From Geobacteraceae bacterium (GTDB lineage: Bacteria > Desulfobacterota > Desulfuromonadia > Desulfuromonadales > Geopsychrobacteraceae): 5,388 bases of DNA. The position numbers and the translations under genes were made by a program. The first letter of the stretch is position 1. Each line of letters opens with the position of its first letter. The notes beneath the pieces are model-generated. The model saw only the letters and a program-made list of their open reading frames with translations, did no database searches and had not been told where the DNA came from. The DNA is taken from NCBI GenBank assembly GCA_027064785.1, contig JAMOPE010000452.1, positions 1 through 5,388 on the forward strand, given 5' to 3'. This document shows positions 1 through 5,388 of this stretch, in pieces.

Positions 1-432
1 ATCAACGGTCATATCGACGATTGGTTTTCCTTGCCGGTTAACAGCGTCACAGGCAGCCTGATAGAGGGGAACACTGCCGATACACAAGTCGGTTTCGGCA
101 ATAATTGCGGCACGAATCTCATCGATGGGGCCACCGGTTGAGAGATCCATCAATGCATCGGCACCGGCCGCTGCGGCAACTTTGGCCTTTTCCAGCTCTT
201 TGTCGATGTTTTTATCGTCTTGGCTGGTGCCTAGATTCGCGTTGGTTTTTGTTCGCATTCCTTCACCGACAGCCAGTGGTCGACCGTTAGCGTGTTTATT
301 GTTCCGGCAGACAACAGCGGTTCCAGCAGCAATTTTCTGGCGAAGGATTTCAGGATCAATATTTTCGGCAGCAGCAGCCTGGCGGACCAGATCAGTGATC
401 TGTCCCTGACGGGCCATTTCCAATTGGGTCAT
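1..432 (-). CDS. thiC: Phosphomethylpyrimidine synthase ThiC, N-terminal part (cut by window edge)
   Basis: ThiC is a cytosolic radical-SAM enzyme that rearranges the purine intermediate AIR into hydroxymethylpyrimidine phosphate (HMP-P), the pyrimidine half of thiamine. Only the first 144 codons are present; the frame stays open to base 1. Seen: the protein begins MTQLEMARQG, has GEGMRTKTNANLGTS at residues 56-70, ADALMDLSTGG at 91-101 and GSVPLYQAACDAVNR at 119-133, all typical of ThiC. The catalytic C-terminal part with the cluster-binding cysteines lies outside the window. The beginning fits the short ThiC type (about 430 residues in the family), which lacks the extra N-terminal domain of the enterobacterial enzyme. 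The start is supported by GAGGA 9 bases upstream. A TPP riboswitch and terminator precede it, and thiED lies upstream on the same strand. No frameshift is visible. Identity is near certain. Confidence 0.96.
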   Translation of the reverse strand, partial: MTQLEMARQGQITDLVRQAAAAENIDPEILRQKIAAGTAVVCRNNKHANGRPLAVGEGMRTKTNANLGTSQDDKNIDKELEKAKVAAAAGADALMDLSTGGPIDEIRAAIIAETDLCIGSVPLYQAACDAVNRQGKPIVDMTVD

Positions 433-520
433 AACGAAGAGTCCTCGAGTCGTAAAGCAGCGCTGATGTCGCACTGAAGTTAAAAAGATGCGAAATTATT
501 ACTGAGGAAGGGTGGTGGAA

Positions 521-544
521 ATAAAAAAGCCACCAGAAGGCGGC
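521..544 (-). terminator. Intrinsic terminator, expression platform of the thiC riboswitch
   Basis: On the minus strand GCCGCC (544-539), loop TTCT and GGTGGC (534-529) form a 6-bp stem with one G-U pair, followed at once by six U (528-523) and then AUU. It lies about 30 bases after the riboswitch and 89 bases before the thiC start. Its 5' arm, with the base before it, AGCCGC (545-540), is exactly complementary to GCGGCU (577-572). Part of GCGGCU is the 3' strand of riboswitch stem P1. The two pairings exclude each other, as expected for a terminator/antiterminator switch that is off when TPP is bound. Confidence 0.88.
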
Positions 545-574
545 TATCGATAGATAAATATCGGAATACACAGC

Positions 575-662
575 CGCTTCCCTACGCCGGTATCAACCGG
601 ATCAGGTTCCAAGGGTCGTTCCAGAAAAGCTGGAACTCTCAGTAACAATGACGCCCCTAGCG
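575..662 (-). ncRNA. TPP riboswitch (THI element) in the thiC leader
   Basis: This RNA domain binds thiamine pyrophosphate and lowers expression of the gene after it. Nearly the whole conserved core is readable on the minus strand: GGGGCG (657-652), CUGAGA (642-637, pyrimidine-binding arm), ACCC, GAACCUGAUC (609-600) and CGGCGUAGGGAAGC near the 3' end (pyrophosphate-binding arm). P1 is closed by CGCU (662-659) with AGCG (578-575). A 7-bp extension of the P3 arm, GUUCCAG (636-630) with CUGGAAC (624-618), has a 5-base loop. A CCGG/CCGG hairpin forms P5. The downstream terminator indicates transcriptional control. Confidence 0.96.
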
Positions 663-678
663 AGTTATTTAGCGGACT

Positions 679-707
679 AACTAACAGTTAGAGGGGATGA
701 AAGTCAA
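679..707 (-). promoter_or_regulatory. Candidate sigma-70 promoter for the thiC transcript
   Basis: On the minus strand TTGACT (707-702) is a good -35 box, followed after 17 bases by TTAGTT (684-679), a poor -10 box. Transcription would begin near 672, just before riboswitch stem P1 at 662, and that position is the main support. The -10 region overlaps a small palindrome (681-691). A perfect TTGACA also occurs at 743-738, but its -10 position (CACCAT) is weak. Confidence 0.35.
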
Positions 708-784
708 CAGGGAAATGGTGTGTCGGCGTAGTGGTGTTGTCAAAACAATCTTAAATAATGCTGCGCCTGATGGAGTCTACGCGA

Positions 785-2221
785 CTATGGTGTTGCAGTC
801 GCGGTGGCCTCCTGCTGGAGAAGTTTTGCAGCAATAATGTGGTTGACCGCCCCGTGCCCCTGACCATTCGGGACGGAATGCTCGATTGCTAACGAAACAA
901 AGCGTTTCGCGCGCTCGACGGCGTGCTTCAGTGGATAGCCCTGAGCGAGGAATGTCGCAATCGCCGATGATAGGGTGCAACCGGTTCCGTGGGTGTTCAC
1001 GGTATCAAAACGCTGTGCCGTCAAGTGATGTTCGGTATCTCCGAGGAGGAGAATGTCGGTTGCGTCACCACTGAGATGTCCCCCTTTAATCAGAACATTG
1101 CGTGCGCCCAGTTCCTGAAGGTTGTGGCCTGCTTCGACCATTTCTTCGATAGTGCGTGGTTCGATTCCAGTCATCACCTCAACTTCAGGAAGGTTGGGGG
1201 TGAGCAGATACGATTGTGGCAACAGTCGGGAAATAAGACTATCGTGAGCTCCCTGATCGAGGAGGGCTTCTCCCCCCTTGGCAACCATGACCGGATCGAC
1301 AACAGCCAGCAGGGAACGATCTTCAATGGCTCGGGCGATCCGCGAGACGATTCCACCCCAGCTAAGCATGCCGGTTTTAACTGTATCAATCGGGATGTCA
1401 TCAAGAACTGCTTCAAGTTGTTTTTCGACAAAATCGGTGTGGACCGCGTAGGTATCAATAACCCCAAGGGTGTTTTGTGCCGTCAGTGCAGTCAGGACAC
1501 TGCTGGCGTAACTGCCAAGCAGGGTAATTGTTTTGATGTCAGCCTGGATCCCGGCACCACCACTTGAATCTGAGCCGGCGATAGTTAGAACATTTCCGTT
1601 GGGGACCGGTTTGTTGCGGTTGAAGATCAGTGAATATTCTTTTGCGGCACGTGCCGGATCGCTATCGGCCATGATCCCGGAGATAACTGCGATTGAATCG
1701 GCTCCGGCTTCCAGAGCTTCGAATGCCCCTTCGGGAGTGATCCCGCCAATGGCAACAATCGGGATACGGACAGCTCGGCGAACTTTAGTGAGGGTCGCCA
1801 ATCCGACCAGAGTTGTATTATTTTTGCTGCCGGTCGGGAAAATACTGCCGATTCCAATATAATCTGCCCCCTGTGCTTCTGCTTTGAGGGCTTCATCAAC
1901 GCTGTGGGTTGAAATGCCGATCAATTTCTTGTGACCGAGAATCTGACGTGCCTGAGCGACCGTCATATCGTCCTGACCCAGATGGACTCCATCGGCACCG
2001 ACTTCGTTCGCCAATTCCGGGAGATCATTGACGATAAATAATGCTTTATGATCGTGACAGAGTTCATTGAGTTTTTCTGCCATTTCCCGGCGATCATCAG
2101 GACGGATATCTTTTGCCCGATACTGAACAACCTTCGCTCCTCCAGTCAGTGCTGCTTTGACTTTTGTCTGAAGTTTTCCATCGTGATTATCGTCGGTGAT
2201 CAGGTAAAGACCGGAAAGCAT
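785..2221 (-). CDS. thiED: Fused thiamine-phosphate synthase (ThiE) / HMP(-P) kinase (ThiD)
   Basis: A 478-residue cytosolic protein with two thiamine enzymes in one chain. Residues 1 to about 200 are ThiE, a TIM-barrel that joins HMP-PP and thiazole phosphate into thiamine phosphate. Its motifs are QYRAKD (33-38), DGVHLGQDD (77-85), IGISTHS (101-107), GIGSIFPTGSK (123-133, phosphate-binding) and VAIGGI (156-161). Residues about 210-470 are ThiD, a ribokinase-fold kinase that phosphorylates HMP and HMP-P. Its motifs are TIAGSDSSGGAGIQADIK (213-230), KTGML (282-286), VDPVMVAKGG (308-317), LTPNLPE (340-346) and the active-site loop NTHGTGCTLSSA (409-420). A short polar linker, about 201-209, joins the halves, and no expected motif is missing. 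GGGAG stands 7 bases before the ATG and supports this start. thiC follows on the same strand after the riboswitch, and alr is divergent. The fusion lets the ThiD product be used by the attached ThiE. The gene symbol is a composite. Confidence 0.96.
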   Translation of the reverse strand: MLSGLYLITDDNHDGKLQTKVKAALTGGAKVVQYRAKDIRPDDRREMAEKLNELCHDHKALFIVNDLPELANEVGADGVHLGQDDMTVAQARQILGHKKLIGISTHSVDEALKAEAQGADYIGIGSIFPTGSKNNTTLVGLATLTKVRRAVRIPIVAIGGITPEGAFEALEAGADSIAVISGIMADSDPARAAKEYSLIFNRNKPVPNGNVLTIAGSDSSGGAGIQADIKTITLLGSYASSVLTALTAQNTLGVIDTYAVHTDFVEKQLEAVLDDIPIDTVKTGMLSWGGIVSRIARAIEDRSLLAVVDPVMVAKGGEALLDQGAHDSLISRLLPQSYLLTPNLPEVEVMTGIEPRTIEEMVEAGHNLQELGARNVLIKGGHLSGDATDILLLGDTEHHLTAQRFDTVNTHGTGCTLSSAIATFLAQGYPLKHAVERAKRFVSLAIEHSVPNGQGHGAVNHIIAAKLLQQEATATATP

Positions 2222-2293
2222 TGGCTATCTCCCATCGAAGTTGGGTCGCCGGGCGGATTTTCTAGCCGGGCATCATTGATATGCAAATAGTTG
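2222..2293 (-). promoter_or_regulatory. Potentially structured 5' leader of thiED
   Basis: Read on the minus strand, two copies of GCCCGGC (2271-2265 and 2254-2248) can pair with each other (6 of 7 bases) as a GC-rich hairpin. CCCA (2245-2242) can pair with UGGG (2234-2231), which overlaps the ribosome binding site GGGAG (2233-2229). An alternative outer stem, GGCUA (2267-2263) with UAGCC (2227-2223), uses bases of the first hairpin. No TPP-riboswitch consensus is present here. The pairings are read from sequence; any regulatory role is inference. Confidence 0.3.
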
Positions 2294-2334
2294 ATCTGAA
2301 AAAAATAAAATGAAAATTTCACAACTAATCAGGA

Positions 2335-2363
2335 ATCGTAGCAGCTACTAACCTTGGTGTCAA
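2335..2363 (-). promoter_or_regulatory. Candidate sigma-70 promoter for thiED
   Basis: On the minus strand a perfect -35 box TTGACA (2363-2358) is followed after exactly 17 bases by TACGAT (2340-2335), which matches the -10 consensus at four of six positions. Transcription would begin near 2328, giving a leader of about 107 bases before the thiED start. It points away from alr. Confidence 0.55.
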
Positions 2364-2408
2364 TTAATCTTTAGGTTGTGGCCGGGGTTGTCGCTGATTT
2401 TAAGTGTC

Positions 2409-2437
2409 TTTACAGTGTTGTGGTATTCATATTAAAT
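2409..2437 (+). promoter_or_regulatory. Candidate sigma-70 promoter for alr
   Basis: TTTACA (2409-2414, five of six to the -35 consensus) is followed after 17 bases by TTAAAT (2432-2437, four of six to the -10 consensus) in an AT-rich stretch. Transcription would begin near 2444, about 49 bases before the alr start. It lies back to back with the thiED promoter without overlapping it. Confidence 0.45.
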
Positions 2438-2492
2438 TCACGTATCAATTCGTTTGCCATGGAGGCCGATTTTTTAGCGGAGAGAGACAGTT

Positions 2493-3626
2493 ATGGATTA
2501 TTCACCCCGCCCGACCTGGGCTGAAATCGATTTAGACGCATTGCACCATAATTATCGTCAGGCTCTCGGGTGTTGCCCTGTGAATCAACGGTTGCTGGCG
2601 GTTGTTAAGGCTGATGCTTACGGTCATGGCGCAATCCCGGTGACAAAGGCATTTCAAGCGTGGGGTGTCAAAGATTTTGCTGTTGCAACGCTGGAAGAAG
2701 CTCTGGAATTACGTACCGCCGGAATTGATGATCGGCTGCTGGTTTTGGGCAGTTGTTTTCCGGGGCAGGAAGAGGCCTTTTTGAAATACAATCTGATGCC
2801 GACCTTACTTGATATTGAAACTGCCCGACGGCTCAACAAAGTGGCTGCTCGATCGAATCAATCGATCAAAGTCCACGTGAAGGTTGATAGCGGGATGGGA
2901 CGGGTCGGCTTTCTCCCCGATCAGTTACGCGCGAGCCTCCCCGAATTGGTACAGCTTGAAGGACTCATCATTGAAGGCTTTATGTCCCACCTTGCCTGTG
3001 CTGATGAACTTGACTCTCCGGTGACAACAGAGCAGCAGGGGCAGTTTCGGATGATGCTGGAGATGATTCGGAAGGCGGGAATAGAACCGCGTGACATCCA
3101 TTTGAATAACAGTGCCGGATTAAGTGGCTGGGAATGCCCCGAGTGTACACTGGCGCGCCCCGGGATTATGCTTTACGGCGGTCTTCCCGGTTCCGATTTT
3201 TCTGATAAGCTTGACTTGCACCCAGTGATGCATCTGCGTAGCCGGATTGCCCAGTTGCGTCAACTTCCAACAGGAAGTGGTATTTCTTATGGTCATTGCT
3301 ATCATGCACATGCTGGTATGCAGGTTGCCGTTTTGCCGATTGGTTATGCGGATGGCTATAATCGTCTTTTCAGTAACTGCGGCGAGGGGATCCTGCGTGG
3401 TCAGAAAATTCCTGTGATCGGTCGGGTCTGTATGGACTGGATTATGCTCGACGTCAGCAATGTCCCCGATATTCAGATTGGAGATTGCATTACTCTGCTG
3501 GGAAGCGCCGATGGCCTGTCAATTATTGGTGATGACTGGGCAGAACAACTTAACACCATTTCCTATGAAGTTTTCTGCCGGATTGGGAGCCGGGTCCCTC
3601 GACGTTATCTCCCTGAATCGGCGTAA
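2493..3626 (+). CDS. alr: Alanine racemase, PLP-dependent
   Basis: Converts L-alanine to D-alanine for peptidoglycan; cytosolic, PLP-dependent, normally a homodimer. The 377 residues are the usual family length. Seen: the N-terminal barrel carries AVVKADAYGHG (36-46), where Lys39 is the PLP lysine and one of the two catalytic bases. VKVDSGMGRVGF (129-140) has Arg137, which by family comparison contacts the PLP phenol oxygen. LNNSAGL (204-210) and ARPGIMLYGG (221-230, Arg222 near the PLP ring nitrogen) follow. The C-terminal beta domain carries SGISYGH (262-268), with Tyr266 as the second catalytic base, then RVCMDW (311-316) and TISYEVFCRIGSRVPR (355-370). No key residue is missing. GGAGAG (2479-2484) lies 8 bases before the ATG. 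The gene stands alone between the divergent thiED and the co-directional purH, with no functional link to either. A biosynthetic rather than catabolic (DadX-like) role is inferred from the absence of alanine dehydrogenase genes nearby. Confidence 0.97.
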   Translation: MDYSPRPTWAEIDLDALHHNYRQALGCCPVNQRLLAVVKADAYGHGAIPVTKAFQAWGVKDFAVATLEEALELRTAGIDDRLLVLGSCFPGQEEAFLKYNLMPTLLDIETARRLNKVAARSNQSIKVHVKVDSGMGRVGFLPDQLRASLPELVQLEGLIIEGFMSHLACADELDSPVTTEQQGQFRMMLEMIRKAGIEPRDIHLNNSAGLSGWECPECTLARPGIMLYGGLPGSDFSDKLDLHPVMHLRSRIAQLRQLPTGSGISYGHCYHAHAGMQVAVLPIGYADGYNRLFSNCGEGILRGQKIPVIGRVCMDWIMLDVSNVPDIQIGDCITLLGSADGLSIIGDDWAEQLNTISYEVFCRIGSRVPRRYLPESA

Positions 3627-3638
3627 GAAAGCAGTTGT

Positions 3639-3660
3639 TTATCACGGGAAATCGTGGTAA
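3639..3660 (+). other. Stem-loop shortly after alr
   Basis: TTATCACG (3639-3646) and CGTGGTAA (3653-3660) form an 8-bp stem with one G-U pair and a 6-base loop, 13 bases after the alr stop codon. No U-tract follows (the next bases are TAAGCC), so it is not a standard intrinsic terminator. It could protect the alr mRNA 3' end or be chance. Confidence 0.3.
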
Positions 3661-3737
3661 TAAGCCACACAAAAATCGGGTTCATTCGATCGCTTCATAT
3701 ACCCTTCATTTTTAACACCATTTATACAGCATTATCA

Positions 3738-3768
3738 GCAGTATCTTCATGGGTGCTGCCAATTTTTT
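3738..3768 (+). terminator. Terminator-like hairpin before purH
   Basis: GCAGTATCT (3738-3746) pairs with GGGTGCTGC (3751-3759) over 9 bp, three of them G-U, with a 4-base TCAT loop. CAA and six T (3763-3768) follow. It ends 32 bases before the purH start codon, leaving too little room for a full purH promoter after it. It may be the late terminator of alr or an attenuator in the purH leader. The three wobble pairs make it only moderately stable. Confidence 0.4.
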
Positions 3769-3800
3769 GATATCCAAACTTTTCAAAGGAAAGGATTCTC

Positions 3801-5366
3801 ATGGCTGCTATCAAACGCGCATTGATCTCAGTTTCTGACAAGGCCGGGGTGCTTGAACTGGCTCAGGAACTGAACAGCTTCGGTGTCGAATTACTATCAA
3901 CGGGTGGAACGGCAAAAATGATTCGAGATGCCGGCATCCCGGTGATGGATGTTTCTGATTACACCGGATTCCCCGAAATGATGGACGGTCGGGTGAAAAC
4001 TCTTCATCCCAAGGTTCACGGGGCTTTGCTCGGCTTACGCGATAATCTGGAGCACGTTGATGCCATGGCGAAACACGACATCGAGCCTATCGATATGGTG
4101 GTAGTCAACCTCTATCCTTTTGAAGCAACGGTTGCCAAGGAGGGTTGCAGCCTTGAGGATGCGATTGAAAATATCGATATCGGCGGTCCGACAATGTTAC
4201 GTAGCGCAGCCAAGAACAATAAATTTGTCACCGTTCTGGTCGACCCGAGCGATTACGCGACAGTAATCGCTGAGATGAAGCAGAGCAGCGGTGAGGTTTC
4301 AACTGAAACTAACTTCCAGCTGGCCGTCAAAGTCTATCAGCATACCGCTGCCTACGACGGTGCGATCTCCAACTGGCTGGGCAAGAGAACTGCTGAAGAG
4401 CATACCGAATTTGCCCCGACTCTGACGCTGCAATTTCAAAAAGCTCAGGGAATGCGCTACGGTGAAAATCCTCATCAGAAGGCAGCCTTCTATGTCGAGA
4501 AGAATATTGCTGAAGCATCGATCGCCACCGCGCGGCAACTGCAGGGAAAAGCCCTTTCCTACAACAATATTGGTGATACTGACGCGGCGCTGGAGTGTAT
4601 TAAGCAGTTTTCTGAAGCGCCCGCGTGTGTGATTGTCAAACATGCCAATCCATGCGGTGTTGCAACGGGGGAGAATTTGCTCGAAGCTTACCAGAGAGCA
4701 TTTTCAACCGATCCTGAATCGTCTTTTGGTGGGATCATTGCTTTTAATCAGGAACTTGATGCTGAAACGGCTCAGGCGATTGTCGATAAACAGTTTGTCG
4801 AAGTGATTATCGCCCCCAAAGTTGCAGCGGGTGTTCCTGAAATCATCGCTAAAAAGAAAAATGTCCGATTACTCGAATGTGGTGAATGGCCTGCCGAGAG
4901 TGGCCAGCGCCTCGATTTCAAGCGGGTCAATGGTGGGCTGCTGGTGCAGGAAGCAGATCTGCTGTTGAGTAATGATCTGAAAGTTGTCACCAAACGGACT
5001 CCGACCGAAAAGGAGTGGCAGGATCTTAACTTTGCCTGGCGGGTTGCCAAGTTTGTTAAGTCGAATGCGATTGTCTACTGTCGTGACGGTATGACTATTG
5101 GTGTCGGTGCCGGGCAGATGAGCCGGGTTAACTCGGCCCGGATTGCTGCCATCAAGGCGGAACATGCCGGACTCGATGTTGAAGGTGCCGCAATGGCATC
5201 GGATGCATTTTTTCCTTTCCGTGACGGCATTGATAACGCTGCGGCGGTCGGGATTACCGCAGTTATCCAGCCGGGTGGTTCGATCCGTGACGAAGAGGTT
5301 ATTGCCGCTGCCGATGAGGCGGGGATCGCGATGGTCTTTACCGGAATGCGCCATTTCAGACATTAA
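3801..5366 (+). CDS. purH: Bifunctional AICAR transformylase / IMP cyclohydrolase PurH
   Basis: Carries out the last two steps of de novo purine synthesis in the cytosol: formyl transfer from 10-formyl-tetrahydrofolate to AICAR, then ring closure to IMP. The 521 residues are the normal length. The N-terminal cyclohydrolase domain (about 1-195, MGS-like fold) shows STGGT (33-37), [16 protein letters not shown] (62-77), NLYPF (103-107) and [15 protein letters not shown] (125-139). Lys66, Tyr105, Asp126 and Lys138 match known active-site residues of the family. The transformylase domain (about 200-521) shows RYGENPHQ (219-226), [13 protein letters not shown] (251-263) and VKHANPCG (279-286). Lys280-His281 is the catalytic pair. 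[10 protein letters not shown] (307-316), [13 protein letters not shown] (434-446), [13 protein letters not shown] (466-478) and the end MRHFRH (516-521) follow. The ATG is supported by AAGGA 5 bases upstream, with a second AAAGGA 10 bases upstream. A leader hairpin lies just before it. What follows beyond the window is unknown; purD is a common neighbour in other bacteria. Confidence 0.98.
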   Translation: MAAIKRALISVSDKAGVLELAQELNSFGVELLSTGGTAKMIRDAGIPVMDVSDYTGFPEMMDGRVKTLHPKVHGALLGLRDNLEHVDAMAKHDIEPIDMVVVNLYPFEATVAKEGCSLEDAIENIDIGGPTMLRSAAKNNKFVTVLVDPSDYATVIAEMKQSSGEVSTETNFQLAVKVYQHTAAYDGAISNWLGKRTAEEHTEFAPTLTLQFQKAQGMRYGENPHQKAAFYVEKNIAEASIATARQLQGKALSYNNIGDTDAALECIKQFSEAPACVIVKHANPCGVATGENLLEAYQRAFSTDPESSFGGIIAFNQELDAETAQAIVDKQFVEVIIAPKVAAGVPEIIAKKKNVRLLECGEWPAESGQRLDFKRVNGGLLVQEADLLLSNDLKVVTKRTPTEKEWQDLNFAWRVAKFVKSNAIVYCRDGMTIGVGAGQMSRVNSARIAAIKAEHAGLDVEGAAMASDAFFPFRDGIDNAAAVGITAVIQPGGSIRDEEVIAAADEAGIAMVFTGMRHFRH

Positions 5367-5388
5367 GCGGCCCTTTTGCGCAAACTCG

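Larger units (their letters stand above)
433..784 (-). other. Untranslated region between thiED and thiC
   Basis: This 352-base stretch has no credible coding sequence. Read on the minus strand it holds, in order, a weak candidate promoter (707-679), the TPP riboswitch (662-575), an intrinsic terminator (544-521) and about 88 bases of plain leader ending in the thiC ribosome binding site. I see no convincing terminator directly after the thiED stop codon (787-785). Read-through from thiED into the riboswitch is therefore possible, and the riboswitch may act inside an operon. Confidence 0.85.

Noticed and set aside
105..477. Several short plus-strand open frames over thiC and its leader
   Set aside because: The minus strand encodes clear ThiC motifs here. 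The plus-strand products are rich in Ser, Arg and Ala runs typical of reversed coding sequence.
738..743. A perfect TTGACA (minus strand) as the main thiC promoter -35 box
   Set aside because: At the right spacing the -10 position reads CACCAT, which is weak, and the start would lie about 50 bases before the riboswitch. The site at 707-679 fits the riboswitch start better.
989..1567. A 192-codon open frame on the plus strand opposite thiED
   Set aside because: It lies wholly antisense to a strongly conserved two-domain enzyme, has no ribosome binding site, and its product shows no recognisable motif. It is a shadow of thiED.
2222..2300. A second TPP riboswitch in front of thiED
   Set aside because: The conserved CUGAGA and GAACCUGAUC elements are absent. 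The nearby ACCC and GGGAGA strings do not form the THI fold.
3749..3838. A possible short leader peptide starting [10 protein letters not shown] and overlapping purH
   Set aside because: There is no Shine-Dalgarno site before it, its start lies inside the hairpin, and it has no run of regulatory codons.
4869..5363. A 164-codon open frame on the minus strand opposite the purH 3' end
   Set aside because: It is antisense to the conserved transformylase domain of PurH, low in hydrophobic pattern and without a recognisable domain. It is a shadow frame.
1..5388. A hidden mobile, defence or otherwise novel system
   Set aside because: All coding space is taken by intact core metabolic genes, and the gaps are short and explained by leaders and terminators. 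I saw no terminal repeats, CRISPR repeats, integrase-like sequence or abrupt change in base composition.

Overview
The window is a compact piece of ordinary bacterial chromosome carrying housekeeping biosynthesis genes. It has intergenic gaps of about 170 to 350 bases, Shine-Dalgarno sites in front of every gene and roughly even base composition. The short-type ThiC, the ThiE-ThiD fusion and the general style of the proteins suggest a Gram-negative bacterium, perhaps a deltaproteobacterium near Desulfuromonas/Geobacter. That placement is inferred from memory of protein families and is only moderately secure. I see no mobile element, CRISPR array, tRNA, rRNA, phage gene or defence gene.

Left part (1-2363, minus strand): a thiamine (vitamin B1) block. 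Reading along the minus strand there is a candidate promoter (2363-2335) and a leader of about 100 nt that can fold around the ribosome binding site. A fused thiE-thiD gene follows (2221-785). Next comes an untranslated stretch of 352 bases that contains a well-conserved TPP riboswitch (662-575) and an intrinsic terminator (544-521). The last feature is the 5' part of thiC (432 to the window edge). ThiC makes HMP phosphate, the ThiD half phosphorylates it to HMP-PP, and the ThiE half joins HMP-PP to the thiazole phosphate to give thiamine phosphate. TPP, the end product of the pathway, would then shut off thiC through the riboswitch. The riboswitch's P1 3' strand is complementary to the 5' arm of the terminator, so the on/off mechanism can be read from the sequence.

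Middle (2364-3660, plus strand): alr, alanine racemase, is transcribed divergently from thiED from its own candidate promoter. It supplies D-alanine for peptidoglycan.

Right part (3661-5388, plus strand): purH, the bifunctional enzyme for the last two steps of IMP synthesis, is complete. A U-tract hairpin lies about 32 bases before its start codon, in a position that suits either an alr terminator or a purH leader attenuator. The last 22 bases after purH hold nothing recognisable.

I found no undescribed system. The points most worth checking are regulatory: the thiC switch layout, the folded thiED leader, and the hairpin before purH.
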